A stretch of DNA of 64,000 bases from Saccharothrix ecbatanensis (GCF_014205015.1 NZ_JACHMO010000001.1:806001-870000), one strand, 5' to 3'. Positions 52,423 through 62,293 are shown, counted from the first letter of the stretch. Notes: generated by a model from the letters alone, not told the origin. Program-made: numbers and translations.

Positions 52423-52900
52423 TCAGTTGGCGACGGCGACGGCCGCGCGCACGGTGCGTTCGTCGGCGAGGCAGCGCAGGAGTTGATCGGCGAGGTCGGC
52501 GCGCGACACCCGGTTCCCGCCGCGCACGTTGCGGTCGATCTCGGCGCGGTACGTGCCGGTGCGCGGGCCGTCGGTGAGCATCGGCGGGCGGACGATCGTC
52601 CAGTCCAGTCCGCTCGCGCGCACCAGGTCCTCCATCCGGCGCATGTCCGCGAAGGAGTGCTTGAGCACCCTGCCGAGGATCGGCTTGACCGCGAACCTGG
52701 TCACCGGCCCGTCCGCCTCGTCGACGTGCATGCCGCTGTTGCTGACCACGACGAGCCGTCGCGTGCCGCGTTCCCGCATCGCGGTGACGATCGCGTCCTG
52801 GCCTGCGATGGCAGGGCCGATCGCGGTCGGGTCCATCAGGTCCGCGCGCAGCACGGTCAGGTTCGGCGGGCCGCCCGCGAGCGACGCCGGGTTGCGCGCG
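52423..52900 (-). pseudogene. NAD(P)-binding NmrA/SDR-type gene, truncated and with internal deletion
   Basis: Family sequence runs from RNPASLAGGPPNLTVLRADL through AIGPAIAGQDAIV, MRERGTRRLVVVSNSGMHVD, to DWTIVRPPMLTDGPRTGTY. The dinucleotide motif GATGxTG, which should precede it, is missing. About 30 residues between GQDAIV and AMRERG are also absent. The open frame reaches 53052, but its N-terminal part is antisense to a TetR remnant. The gene is probably dead. Confidence 0.7.
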
Positions 52901-52904
52901 CGTG

Positions 52905-53025
52905 CCTCGAACGCGCGTTCCTCGGCCACTTCACAGACGTGACCGAGAAACGGCCGAGCTCCGACGAGTTCGCCGGCTCGCTGGTCGACACGCTGCTCAA
53001 CGGTCTCGCGCCTCGACAGCCGTGA
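52905..53025 (+). pseudogene. TetR-regulator C-terminal remnant
   Basis: The frame ending at 53025 encodes FLGHFTDVTEKRPSSDEFAG and SLVDTLLNGLAPRQP, a typical TetR C-terminal helix pair. Nothing upstream matches, so only the end remains. It abuts the truncated NmrA-type gene, which suggests one deletion fused a former divergent or convergent regulator-enzyme pair. Confidence 0.55.
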
Positions 53026-53086
53026 AACATCCGCTACCTGGGCAAGTGCCATCGTGGATTCCGGGCCGGATGAGGAAGATGGTCAT

Positions 53087-53980
53087 ATGAGTCAGACCTT
53101 GCGTTTGGCGGTCGCGCAGAGCACGGTGCCCGAGGACCCGTCGGATCGGGACGCTCTTCGTGCGAGTGGGGTGGAGATCCGCGATCTGATGAGGGAGGCG
53201 AGTGCCGCAGGAGCTCGGCTTGTGCAGTTCCCGGAGGGCGCGATCACGTACCCCGACAAGTACGCGGTGTCCGGGGGTGGACGCGAGGAGTTGCGCGAGG
53301 CGGACTGGTCACGTGCCGCGTGGGACGTGATGCGGGAAGAAGCGGAGGCCGTCGCGGACCTCGCGGGTGAGCTTGGGATCTGGACGGCGTTCGGTTCGAT
53401 CCACCGGCTGTCCGGGGCGAACCGCCCGCACAACAGCCTGTACGTGGTCTCCGATCGAGGCGAGTTGGTCGGGCGCTACGACAAGCGGTACCTGTCGCAC
53501 AGCGAGATCAGTTACATGTACACGCCGGGAGTGGCGCCGTTGGTCTTCGAGGTCGACGGCTTCCGGTTCGGTTGCGTGCTCTGCATCGAGGTCAACTTCC
53601 CCGAGCTGTTCGCCGAGTACGAAAGACTTGATGTCGACTGCGTTCTGGCATCGGTGATGGTCGACGATGCACCGAGGTCGGTCGTGGCGCAGGCGTACGG
53701 CGCGCTCTACAACTACTGGGTCGGCTACTCCGTCCCGGCGCAGTTCAGCGCGACGGCTCCAGCCGGCCTCGTCGGACCCGGCGGACGATGGATCGGACGC
53801 TGTAGCAGCGATGGAAAGCCCGGTCTCACCGTCGCAGAGCTTGATCGCGACGCCCCGGACAACGACATCGACGTGGCCATCCGGTTCGCACGGCCGTGGC
53901 GCCGCATCGCGCGTGCAGGGCTCTACGAACCCCATGTCGTGCGCGGTGACCCACGAAGCGACACACGCACGGCGTTCTGA
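53087..53980 (+). CDS. Carbon-nitrogen (nitrilase-superfamily) hydrolase
   Basis: The 297-residue protein has the Glu-Lys-Cys triad in context: Glu in VQFPEGAITYPDKY, Lys in GRYDKRYLSH and Cys in FGCVLCIEVNFPELF. It would hydrolyse an amide or nitrile in the cytoplasm. The ATG at 53087 has TGAGGAAG before it and begins the conserved strand LRLAVAQ. It stands alone after the decayed segment. The substrate is not predictable. Confidence 0.88.
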   Translation: MSQTLRLAVAQSTVPEDPSDRDALRASGVEIRDLMREASAAGARLVQFPEGAITYPDKYAVSGGGREELREADWSRAAWDVMREEAEAVADLAGELGIWTAFGSIHRLSGANRPHNSLYVVSDRGELVGRYDKRYLSHSEISYMYTPGVAPLVFEVDGFRFGCVLCIEVNFPELFAEYERLDVDCVLASVMVDDAPRSVVAQAYGALYNYWVGYSVPAQFSATAPAGLVGPGGRWIGRCSSDGKPGLTVAELDRDAPDNDIDVAIRFARPWRRIARAGLYEPHVVRGDPRSDTRTAF

Positions 53981-54045
53981 ACCGTCCCTCCGGCCAAGGT
54001 GGATATGAGGCGCTCGGATTCGGTTGCCTCCCTCATAATCCATGG

Positions 54046-54852
54046 ATGGAGTCCTGGGAGCTGCACGCGATGGCCCGTCGGCACCTGATGGACAGGTATG
54101 ACGAGTTGACCGACAGGTATGCCGCGCTGCCCAATCAGGGGCGGGCGTGGGACGGGTACCGCTACAGCGTCGAGGCGAAGCGCCTCTATCCCCGGTACAA
54201 CGTGGTGGCAGCGATGTTGGAGGAAGTCGAGCGACTCGACCCCGATCACCTTCCTGCCCCTGGGCCCCTTGCCGCCGCTCTGGTGGATGCGGCGGAGACC
54301 GCGCGGTCACCGCTCACCGAGCCGCCGATGAGCCGGGTCGAGGCGGAAGCGATGGAGTTGGAACGTCGGCGGTTCAGTGCCACCGTCCACACCTGGATGT
54401 CGACTACGGACCTCGCGGTGGACCCGTTGCCGTACAGGCGTGTGCTACGCCCGGAGGAATCCTCGGAGTGGCGTCGACGGCTGGAGTCGCGGTGGGGCCT
54501 GCGTACGTTGTCGTGGTACCCCATGCTCGACGACCCGGTGCCGGAGCAGGTGTTGGTGCTTCGCGAAGAGTCCATGTGGGACGGTCCCGGAGTCGGCTTG
54601 GTCCGTGAGGTGCTACACGGCATGGGCCGGGCCCGCGCGGTGGAGCTGCGCGAGTACGGGGCCGGGTACGTTCTGGATGTCGACCTGCTCTCACCCCGCT
54701 ACACCGGTGCCGAGGGCGTGTGGACCGACGACACCCTCGACTGGATCGCCTTCGCCTCTCACGAAGGAACGATCGCGTTCGGCGGCACGCTCGCCGCGAT
54801 GCTCCCCGAATCCTGGCCACACCTGGACGAATGGCGCTGGACCGGCTGGTAG
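54046..54852 (+). CDS. Conserved-looking hypothetical protein, 268 aa
   Basis: I do not recognise a named family. The product has normal actinomycete codon use, an acidic helical N-terminus (MARRHLMDRYDELTDRYAAL), a mid section WGLRTLSWYPMLDDPVPEQV, and a C-terminal VWTDDTLDWIAFASHEGTIA followed by FGGTLAAMLPESWPHLDEWR. It has no signal peptide or membrane helix. The pattern resembles small SMI1-like or immunity-type proteins, but I cannot place it. Confidence 0.65.
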   Translation: MESWELHAMARRHLMDRYDELTDRYAALPNQGRAWDGYRYSVEAKRLYPRYNVVAAMLEEVERLDPDHLPAPGPLAAALVDAAETARSPLTEPPMSRVEAEAMELERRRFSATVHTWMSTTDLAVDPLPYRRVLRPEESSEWRRRLESRWGLRTLSWYPMLDDPVPEQVLVLREESMWDGPGVGLVREVLHGMGRARAVELREYGAGYVLDVDLLSPRYTGAEGVWTDDTLDWIAFASHEGTIAFGGTLAAMLPESWPHLDEWRWTGW

Positions 54853-54944
54853 CGCCACCGACATGGTGCGGCAGCGACGGAATAGCACACACTTCTGATA
54901 CTGGGTGATCCGAGTTCGAAGGAATTGGGAATACAGCAGCTTCG

Positions 54945-55180
54945 TTATTGCTGGATGTCGCGGAGGCAGACGGTTCCGCCGGCGGAGACGACCTGGTGCT
55001 GGAGTTCGCGGTTGGAGTCGATGTCGGTCGAGACCACGCCGTCCAAAGCGGGTAGCGGCGTGTTGTCGGGCCGTCGGTGTCGCCGAGCTCGAAGGTGACG
55101 TCACCGATCTTCCGGAGCAGCGCTGCCCGTCCCCACCGGTCGGCCGCGAAGGCGCGAAGGCGCGAAGTAGCCGTGGCTCC
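54945..55180 (-). pseudogene. Unrecognised gene remnant with frameshift
   Basis: The minus strand encodes GRAALLRKIGDVTFELGDTD. In a second frame it continues NTPLPALDGVVSTDIDSNRE and LQHQVVSAGGTVCLRDIQQ to a TAA at 54945-54947. The composition is protein-like, but no family is evident. A short GCGCGAAG repeat lies around 55150-55170. The rest of the 54853-55361 gap holds only the 13-bp repeats. Confidence 0.35.
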
Positions 55181-55251
55181 GGGCCGAGGGGATGAGGTCG
55201 ACGTCGCCGTTGGTGCTGCGCTCGAACGCCGGTAACAGCTGTGGTGTTTCG

Positions 55252-55290
55252 CCTGCGTCCTTGACCTGCGTCCTTGACCTGCGTCCTTGA
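55252..55290. repeat. Three tandem 13-bp repeats before the LAL regulator
   Basis: CCTGCGTCCTTGA occurs three times in a row without change. It is non-coding, 72 bp before the regulator start, and may be a slippage repeat or protein-binding array. Confidence 0.85.
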
Positions 55291-55361
55291 CCCCGGTCGT
55301 TCCGGGCAGCAGGATCCGGGCTGTGGGTGGTGATATCGCACCAGGTGAGACGGGCCGGCGT

Positions 55362-58211
55362 GTGATCGCGCCTGCCATGGTGGGCAGGACGGCGGAGCTG
55401 GCGGTGCTGTCGGAGACGGTCTTGGCCCTGTCCGCGGTGGTGTCGGTCGAGGGGGAGGCCGGAGTCGGCAAGAGCAGGCTGGTGGCCGAGCTGTTGCGTG
55501 GTCCGGCTGTCCGGGGCCGCAGGGTCCTCGTTGGACGGTGCCACCCGATTCGCGAGTCGTTTCCACTCGGGCCGTTCGTCGAGGCGGTCGGGGGGATCGG
55601 TGACGGGCTGAGCGGATCCCGGCTGTCCAGTGTGGCCGGTGCGCTGAGGCCGCTGCTGCCGGAGCTGGCGCCGTGGTTGCCGCCGATGCCGGTGTCGCTG
55701 GACGACGCGGTGGCCCAGCGGCACCGGGTGTTCCGAGGGCTGGCCGAGGTGCTGGGGGCGGTGTCGCCGGCGGTTCTGGTGCTGGAGGACCTGCACTGGA
55801 TGGACGAGCAGACCGGCGACTTCCTGACCTACCTGCTCGACGGCGTGCCCGCCGGTCTCGCGGTGGTGCTCACCTACCGGGGTGAGGAGGCGGGCGCGGC
55901 TCTGCGGGCGTTGACGGCGCGGCCACCGACGGGCACGGCACTCGCCCATGTCCCGCTCACCGCACTGGACGCGACGCGGACCGGCAGCCTCGCCGCCGCG
56001 ATCCTCGGGTTGGACCGGGTGTCGGACGAGTTCGCCCGGTACCTGTGGGAGCGCACCTCGGGGCTGCCGTTCGCGGTCGAGGAGGTGCTCGCGCTGGTCC
56101 GCGAACGTGGTCTGGTGGTCCGGCGCGGTGACCGGTGGGCCAGGCGGGCGCTGGACCAGCTCGAGGTTCCCCGTGGCATCCGCGACTCGACCCTGGCGCG
56201 GGTGGCCCGGTTGTCCGAGGTCGCGCAGCGGCTGGTGGAAGTGGTCTCGGTGGTGCGAACGCCGGTGACGCAACCGGTACTGGCGGCGATGACCGGACTC
56301 ACCGACTCGGTCGAGGCGCTGGTCGAGGCGGTCGACCGGGGCGTCCTCGCCGAAGCGGGCGGCGGGTTCGGGTTCCGGCACGCGCTGGCCGCACAGGCGG
56401 TCTACGAGCACCTCAACCCGGCGCGCCGGATGGCCCTGCACGGGCGTGCCGCCGAGGTGCTGGAGGCGGTCACGCCGACGCCGCTCGGGCAGGTGGCCCA
56501 CCACCTGCGGCACGCGCACCGGCCGGCGGAATGGGCCTCGGCCGCGGAACGAGCGGCCGCCCAGGCGGCCGCGCTCGGGGACGAGGACGAGGCGGTTCGC
56601 CTGCTCGCCGCCGTGCTCCAGAACGCGGAACTGCCGCCGGAGCGGCGTGCGGCGCTCGCGGTCGCACTCGGCTGGGCGGCACTCGACACACTCCACGCAC
56701 GCGAGGTCACCGAGCCGCTGCGTGCCGCCATCGACCTCGATGTCCCCGCCGCGCTCCGCGGTGAGCTCCGGTTCCTGCTCGCGGTGATCCTCGGGCAGTC
56801 GGGGGAGGACCCGGCGGCGCAGCGCCGCCTGTTCCTGGCTGCGCTGCCGGACCTGCCGCACCGGCCGGACCTGCGTGCGTGGGCCATGGTGGGCCTCGGC
56901 GTCACGGTCCCGCCCGAGGTGTCGGTGGCGGAGGCGCTGCGCTGGCTGACCGACGCGGTGGCGCTGACCGACGGCATCGACGACCGGTTGCTCGCGGTCT
57001 TCGTCCTCGGCAAGGCAGGCGCCATCCTGATGGAGAACGGCGACAACGCGTGGCGTGCCATCGCCGGGCGGGTGGAGGAGCTGACCGGCGGTGCTCCCCG
57101 GCAGCGGCGGGAGGCGAACGCCTACTACTCGCTGGGGGTCGCCGCCTGCTACACGGGTCACCTGCCGACCGCGGAGACGATGCTCGACGCCGCGATGCGC
57201 GCCGACGCGGCGCAGCAGAACCGCAGGCTGGCGGTCATGATCCGCGCGGGGCTCGCGCTCACGCGCTACTGCACGGGGCGCTGGGACGGCTTGGCCGCCG
57301 CCGTCGAGGAGATCCTGGCCGACGCCGCCGACTACGCCACCACCCGGATGGACCTGGAGGTGGTCGCGAGCGGGCTCGCCCTCGCTCGCGGCGACCTCGA
57401 CCGCGCGGCAGCCACCTCGCGCCGGGTGACCGAGTTCGCCGTCGAGATCGGTGCTTACGAGGTGGTGCCCGCCGCGGCCGCGACGTGGGCTCGCGCCGCA
57501 CTGGCCCGCGGGGACCTGGCCGGTGCGCTCACCGGCGTGCGGACGCTGCTGGCCGTGCTCGACGCGAAGGGGGTGTGGGCGCCCGCCTGCTGGGCGGTGC
57601 CCGCCGCCGTCGACGTACTGGTGGCCGGAGGCGAGCAGGTGGCGGCGCGGCGGCTCGCCGACCGGACCGCCGACGCGTTGCACGGGCTGGACGCCCCGCT
57701 GGCCGGAGCGGTGCTGGCGTACACGCGGGGGGTGCTGGACGGCCGTCCGGAGGAACTGGCGACCGCGGCGGCGGAGTTCGAGCGGGTGTCGGCGGGCCAC
57801 GAGGCGGGCCGGGCGCACGAGGCGGCGGCGGTGGCGTGGCTGGGGGCCGGGGACGAGCGCGGCGTCACATCACTTCGTGCGGCCGTCGCGGTGTACGAAC
57901 GACTCGGGGCCTCGTGGGACGCCGGCCGCGCCGCTGCGCTGGCCCGTGCGCACGGGGTGTCACTGCCCGCCCGCCACCGCAGCGGTCGTCGCGGCTACGG
58001 CGCCGAGCTGTCCCCGAGGGAGCGGCAGGTGGCCGAACTGGCCGTGGACGGGCGGACCAACCGGGAGATCGCGGAGGCGCTGTTCGTGTCCCCGAACACG
58101 GTCGGCAAGCACATGGCGGCCGTGATGCGGAAGCTGAACGCGCGATCGCGAACCGAGCTGGTGCGGCTGCTGGTGGACGACCCGGGCAAAGATGGTGCGT
58201 TCTTGCCATAG
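55362..58211 (+). CDS. LAL-type LuxR transcriptional regulator
   Basis: The protein of about 949 residues has an N-terminal AAA ATPase (MVGRTAELAVLSE, Walker A EGEAGVGKSRLVAEL, Walker B VLVLEDLHW). A long helical, TPR-like middle follows. The C-terminal LuxR HTH reads LSPRERQVAELAVDGRTNRE and IAEALFVSPNTVGKHMAAVM. The start is uncertain: GTG 55362 or ATG 55377 (MVGRTAEL) fit best. LAL proteins activate target operons on binding an inducer and ATP. The nearest candidates are the small acidic ORF and the subtilase gene downstream. Confidence 0.9.
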   Translation: MIAPAMVGRTAELAVLSETVLALSAVVSVEGEAGVGKSRLVAELLRGPAVRGRRVLVGRCHPIRESFPLGPFVEAVGGIGDGLSGSRLSSVAGALRPLLPELAPWLPPMPVSLDDAVAQRHRVFRGLAEVLGAVSPAVLVLEDLHWMDEQTGDFLTYLLDGVPAGLAVVLTYRGEEAGAALRALTARPPTGTALAHVPLTALDATRTGSLAAAILGLDRVSDEFARYLWERTSGLPFAVEEVLALVRERGLVVRRGDRWARRALDQLEVPRGIRDSTLARVARLSEVAQRLVEVVSVVRTPVTQPVLAAMTGLTDSVEALVEAVDRGVLAEAGGGFGFRHALAAQAVYEHLNPARRMALHGRAAEVLEAVTPTPLGQVAHHLRHAHRPAEWASAAERAAAQAAALGDEDEAVRLLAAVLQNAELPPERRAALAVALGWAALDTLHAREVTEPLRAAIDLDVPAALRGELRFLLAVILGQSGEDPAAQRRLFLAALPDLPHRPDLRAWAMVGLGVTVPPEVSVAEALRWLTDAVALTDGIDDRLLAVFVLGKAGAILMENGDNAWRAIAGRVEELTGGAPRQRREANAYYSLGVAACYTGHLPTAETMLDAAMRADAAQQNRRLAVMIRAGLALTRYCTGRWDGLAAAVEEILADAADYATTRMDLEVVASGLALARGDLDRAAATSRRVTEFAVEIGAYEVVPAAAATWARAALARGDLAGALTGVRTLLAVLDAKGVWAPACWAVPAAVDVLVAGGEQVAARRLADRTADALHGLDAPLAGAVLAYTRGVLDGRPEELATAAAEFERVSAGHEAGRAHEAAAVAWLGAGDERGVTSLRAAVAVYERLGASWDAGRAAALARAHGVSLPARHRSGRRGYGAELSPRERQVAELAVDGRTNREIAEALFVSPNTVGKHMAAVMRKLNARSRTELVRLLVDDPGKDGAFLP

Positions 58212-58244
58212 CTGGGCGGCGACCGCGGCACGCAAGGTGTCGCC

Positions 58245-58379
58245 ATGGACGAGACGACCTTCCCGGTGGGTGACACCGACCCCGACAACGCCACCGACCG
58301 GGACTCACGGACGCCGCCGGATCAGGTGGCCGAGAACCCGGCCGACGCCGACGACTCCGACGAGTGGCTACCGCTGTGA
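58245..58379 (+). CDS. Putative small acidic peptide, 44 aa
   Basis: The frame ATG 58245 to TGA 58377-58379 encodes a peptide beginning MDETTFPVGDTDPDN and ending DADDSDEWLPL. It is strongly acidic and has no cysteine. AAGGTG lies 7 nt upstream. It sits between the LAL regulator and the protease gene. It may be a real secreted-system peptide, a leader, or chance; no homology is known to me. Confidence 0.35.
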   Translation: MDETTFPVGDTDPDNATDRDSRTPPDQVAENPADADDSDEWLPL

Positions 58380-58423
58380 CGTCCCGTCCCCCGGTGACAC
58401 CCCTGCCCCTGGAAGGAACCCTG

Positions 58424-61400
58424 ATGCGTCGTAGACGGTCATCCGTGGCGCTGCTGCTCGCGGGTGTTGTGCTGCTGGCCGAGGCGGGCCACGCCTCTGC
58501 CGCCCCGCCCTCGTCGGCCGCGCCACCTCCGCCGCCCGCGCAGACTCCGCGCGCGGAGGCCGCCGAGTTCGTCCCCGGGCCCACGTTCACCCTGCTGTCC
58601 GGCGACCAGGTCCGCCTAGACACGGCCGCCGACGGCCGCCGGCAGGGCGAGGTGGTCTTCGACGCCGGCGAGCAGGACGACATCCGGTTCGACCAGGTCG
58701 AGGACGACCTGTACGCGATGCCCGTCACGGCCGTGCGGCTGGTCGGGGAGGGCAGGCTGGACCGGGAGCTGTTCAACCTGACCAAGCTCGCCGAGTTCGG
58801 CTACGACGACGCGAGCGTGGCCGAGCTGCCGGTGATCGCCACCTACCCGCCCGCCGAGGCCGGGCAGCGGACAGCGGCCGGGACGGCGGCGGTGCCCGCG
58901 GGCGCGAAGCGGACCCGCACGCTGACCGCGATCGACGCCGCGACGCTCAAGGTGGACAAGAAGCAGGCGACCGCCGCCTGGGCGGACCTGACCAGGCCGG
59001 ACGCACCCGCGCGGAAGGTGTGGCTCGACGGCAAGGTGCGGGCGTCGCTGGACGTCAGCGTGCCCGCGATCGGCGCGCCGCAGGCCTGGCAGGCGGGTCT
59101 CGACGGCACGGGCGTCAAGGTCGCGGTGCTGGACACCGGCATCGACGCCGCACACCCGGACTTCGCGGGCCGGATCGCGGTGAGCCAGAGCTTCGTCGCG
59201 GGGGAGGAGGTGGCGGACGGACACGGGCACGGCACGCACGTCGCCTCCATCGCACTGGGTTCGGGCGCCGCGTCCGACGGCACGCACAAGGGCGTCGCAC
59301 CGGGCGCCCGACTCGTGGTCGGCAAGGTGCTCGACAACGCCGGGGACGGACTCGACTCCGAGGTGATCGCCGGCATGGAGTGGGCCGCCGCGCAGGGCGC
59401 CAAGGTGATCAACATGAGCCTCGGCGCCGGTCCCACCGACGGCACCGACCCGATGTCCCAGGCCGTGAACCGGATCACCGAGGACACCGGCGCGCTTTTC
59501 GTCATCGCCGCGGGTAACGACCACGCTCACGAGACGGTCACCAGCCCTGGCACGGCCGACCGCGCGCTCACCGTCGGCGCGGTCGACAAGACGGCGCCGC
59601 ACTTCGTCGCGGGGTACTCCTCCAGGGGCCCGCGCATCCTCGACCGCGCCGTGAAGCCGGAGATCACCGCACCCGGCACGGGCATCGTCGCGGCGAAGAC
59701 CGGTGGCGGGTACGTGTCCCTGCAGGGCACGTCGATGGCGAGCCCGCACGTCGCGGGCGCGGCCGCCATCCTCGCCCAGCAGCACCCGGGCTGGACCGCG
59801 GAACAGCTCAAGGACGCACTGGTCAGCACGGCCGACCCCAACCTCGCCGAGGGAGTGACCGAGCAGGGCGCCGGCATGGTCGACCTGGCCGGCGTCACGA
59901 CGACCAGGGTGGTCGCCACCGGCACGCTCAACCTCGGCGCCATCGAGCCGCCGTACGCGGCGACGAGCGGGACCGTGACGTTCCGGAACGTCTCCGCCGA
60001 GCCCGTCCACGCCGACCTGGCGCTGAACCTGCGCAAGGGCCTGTCCGGCAACGAGGCGCACAGCCCGCCGGACGGCGCGGTCACCATCGAGCCGTCCACA
60101 GTGGACATCCCGGCCGGTGGCGCCGCCACGGTCCGCGTCACCGTCGACATCGAGGCGCTCGACAGCGCACCCTACTTCGGCTGGCTCGAAGCACGGTCCG
60201 GCGACTCGGTGCTCGCCCGCACCACCGTCGGCTGGACCAAGGAGATCCAGAGGCACCGTCTCACCCTCAGGGGTGTCGACCGGACGGGCAGCCCGGCGAA
60301 CACCTCAACCTGTTCGCTGGTGAACATCATGAACCTGGACACCGGCGAGCAGATCAAGGGCTGGTGGGTGGACGGCCGCGCCCACACCTCGCGCTATGGC
60401 GGCCCCGACCCGCTGCTGCCCGCGGGCCGGTACGGCGTGCTGGCGAACGTCTGCACCTACACGGCGGAGGCGCCGTACTTCGTGTTGTCCGACACCATCG
60501 GTGGTGCCGCGGAACTGGTCCTCGACCGGGACCGTGAGATCGTCGTCGACGCCCGCACGGCCGAGAAACTCGAGTACCGGACCGAGAAGCAGGCCGAACC
60601 GCTCGGTCACAACGGTCACGTGGTCCTGGCGGTGCGGCAGGTGACGGTCCACCACGAGGACGGTGCGATCAGCCATCCCACCATCAGGGTCCGATCCAAT
60701 GCCGAGGAGATCTACCTCGTGCCGGAGGATTCCACCGCCACGACCGGGACGTTCTACATCCACTTCAGTTCCCACCTGGTGGCCCCGCCGCTGACCATGC
60801 GAGCGTCGGGCAAGCGCGTGCCGGCCTTGCACGCGTGGTATCCCAACGAGAGCGTCGACGAGCACAGCTGCGGAAATCTCGTCCGGTGCCATCCGCCGTT
60901 CAGCTCCGCCAAGGACTACCAGGTCGTGGACGCGGGCGCCGGCAGCCCCGCCGAACTCGCCGCGGCACGGGTGCACGGCAAGCTGGTGCTGGTGAAGGAG
61001 GAGTGGGGCGAGTTCGGGACCTGGCCCCTGGGCGGGCCGCGCGTGGACAAGGTGGCCGCCGACGCGGCGGCGGCCGGAGCCGCGGGCGTGCTGGTCGCCG
61101 CCGCCTACCCGGGCACGCACCTGCGGTTGCAGGTCGCTCCCGCGACGATCCCGATCGCGACGCTGCCGGTCGACGAGGGCCGGGAGCTCACCGAAGCGGT
61201 GCGACGCGGGTCGGTCTCGGTGCGGGCCGACGGTCAGCCGGTCACCCCGTACACCTACGACCTCAAGTACGAGTTCGGCAAACTGAGGCTCCCCGATCCG
61301 GACGTGCGGCACCGGGACCTGGAGACGGTCAACGCCCGCTACCACAGCGATGTGCCGGGCTCGGTCGGCATCGCCGGGAACCACGACGGCTCCCAGCGGC

Positions 61401-62293
61401 ACGCCTTCGCCTACAACGCGACGAAGTTCGCCACGCCGCACACCCGCGTCGAGTACCACACTCCGTCGACGCCGTCGGGTATCGGCCCGCTGCACCGCTA
61501 CCGGTTCCACGTCGAGAGCGGCCGGACCGTCTACGAGGACAGCCCGCGCAAGCACGTCGGCGGCGCCCGGATCACCGAGGACTACGGATCGGTTCCCGTG
61601 GCGCAGGGCCCGGTCGACTACCCGGTCATGACGGCCACGGTCGACAGCGCAGGCAGGGTGGTGCTGTGGCCCGCGGGCGGTGAGCTGTACGTGGCACCGA
61701 ACGGGCAGGTCTTCGGGTGGCCCAACACCCGGGACGCGGCGCGCGTCGTCCACGACGGCAAGGTGGTGTGCGATGGGCCTGATCTGACCCAACTCGGCTG
61801 CGAGACGCCGATGGGCGCCGGCCGGTACCGGTTCGAGAGAGATGTCGAGCAGGACGTCCGCGCCTTCATGACCGCGGTCCACACGGCGTGGGACGTCGAC
61901 GTCGCGTTCGACGGCGCCGGGGGTGCCATAGAGATCCTGCCCGTCGTCGACCTGCGGTACGACGTCGGTGTCGACCTCACCAACGCGGTGACCGCCGGGA
62001 AGTCGTACACCGCGACGTTCACCCCCGGGTACCAACCCGGTTACACCGGCCCGAGTGGTCCGTTCAAGGTCGAGGCGTGGGTGAGCCACGACGACGGCGC
62101 CACCTGGCAGCCCGCGGGCGTCGAGCACACGAGAAAGGACGAAGGCGCCGAGTTCCGCCTCCGGGCCCCCAAGGACGCCGAGTTCGTGGCACTGCGGGTC
62201 AAGGCGACCGACGCGGCAGGCAACACCATCGACCAAACCATCACCCGCGCGTGGAAGGTGTCACCGCGGCACACCGGCCGTACCCACGAATGA
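58424..62293 (+). CDS. Secreted subtilisin-like serine protease (S8), 1289 aa
   Basis: The protein has a basic signal peptide (MRRRRSSVALLLAG...ASAAP), a propeptide (about 40-195), and the S8 domain (about 215-500): Asp in KVAVLDTGIDAAHPDFAG, His in GHGHGTHVASIALG, Asn in VIAAGNDHAH and Ser in LQGTSMASPHVAGAAAI. A PA-like insert or domain lies near 830-950 (GKLVLVKEEWGEFGTW, AAGAAGVLVAAAYPGTHLRL). The remaining large C-terminal part is beta-rich and unassigned. It belongs to the multi-domain actinomycete subtilases. ATG 58424 follows GGAAGGA. It may be under the LAL regulator upstream. Confidence 0.92.
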   Translation: MRRRRSSVALLLAGVVLLAEAGHASAAPPSSAAPPPPPAQTPRAEAAEFVPGPTFTLLSGDQVRLDTAADGRRQGEVVFDAGEQDDIRFDQVEDDLYAMPVTAVRLVGEGRLDRELFNLTKLAEFGYDDASVAELPVIATYPPAEAGQRTAAGTAAVPAGAKRTRTLTAIDAATLKVDKKQATAAWADLTRPDAPARKVWLDGKVRASLDVSVPAIGAPQAWQAGLDGTGVKVAVLDTGIDAAHPDFAGRIAVSQSFVAGEEVADGHGHGTHVASIALGSGAASDGTHKGVAPGARLVVGKVLDNAGDGLDSEVIAGMEWAAAQGAKVINMSLGAGPTDGTDPMSQAVNRITEDTGALFVIAAGNDHAHETVTSPGTADRALTVGAVDKTAPHFVAGYSSRGPRILDRAVKPEITAPGTGIVAAKTGGGYVSLQGTSMASPHVAGAAAILAQQHPGWTAEQLKDALVSTADPNLAEGVTEQGAGMVDLAGVTTTRVVATGTLNLGAIEPPYAATSGTVTFRNVSAEPVHADLALNLRKGLSGNEAHSPPDGAVTIEPSTVDIPAGGAATVRVTVDIEALDSAPYFGWLEARSGDSVLARTTVGWTKEIQRHRLTLRGVDRTGSPANTSTCSLVNIMNLDTGEQIKGWWVDGRAHTSRYGGPDPLLPAGRYGVLANVCTYTAEAPYFVLSDTIGGAAELVLDRDREIVVDARTAEKLEYRTEKQAEPLGHNGHVVLAVRQVTVHHEDGAISHPTIRVRSNAEEIYLVPEDSTATTGTFYIHFSSHLVAPPLTMRASGKRVPALHAWYPNESVDEHSCGNLVRCHPPFSSAKDYQVVDAGAGSPAELAAARVHGKLVLVKEEWGEFGTWPLGGPRVDKVAADAAAAGAAGVLVAAAYPGTHLRLQVAPATIPIATLPVDEGRELTEAVRRGSVSVRADGQPVTPYTYDLKYEFGKLRLPDPDVRHRDLETVNARYHSDVPGSVGIAGNHDGSQRHAFAYNATKFATPHTRVEYHTPSTPSGIGPLHRYRFHVESGRTVYEDSPRKHVGGARITEDYGSVPVAQGPVDYPVMTATVDSAGRVVLWPAGGELYVAPNGQVFGWPNTRDAARVVHDGKVVCDGPDLTQLGCETPMGAGRYRFERDVEQDVRAFMTAVHTAWDVDVAFDGAGGAIEILPVVDLRYDVGVDLTNAVTAGKSYTATFTPGYQPGYTGPSGPFKVEAWVSHDDGATWQPAGVEHTRKDEGAEFRLRAPKDAEFVALRVKATDAAGNTIDQTITRAWKVSPRHTGRTHE

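Noticed and set aside
55101..57818. A 905-codon open frame antisense to the LAL regulator
   Set aside because: Composition is Arg/His/Gln-rich antisense noise; the LuxR-type protein on the other strand has clear domains.
60305..62236. A 643-codon frame antisense to the subtilase gene
   Set aside because: Shadow frame with no motifs; the protease has full catalytic signatures.
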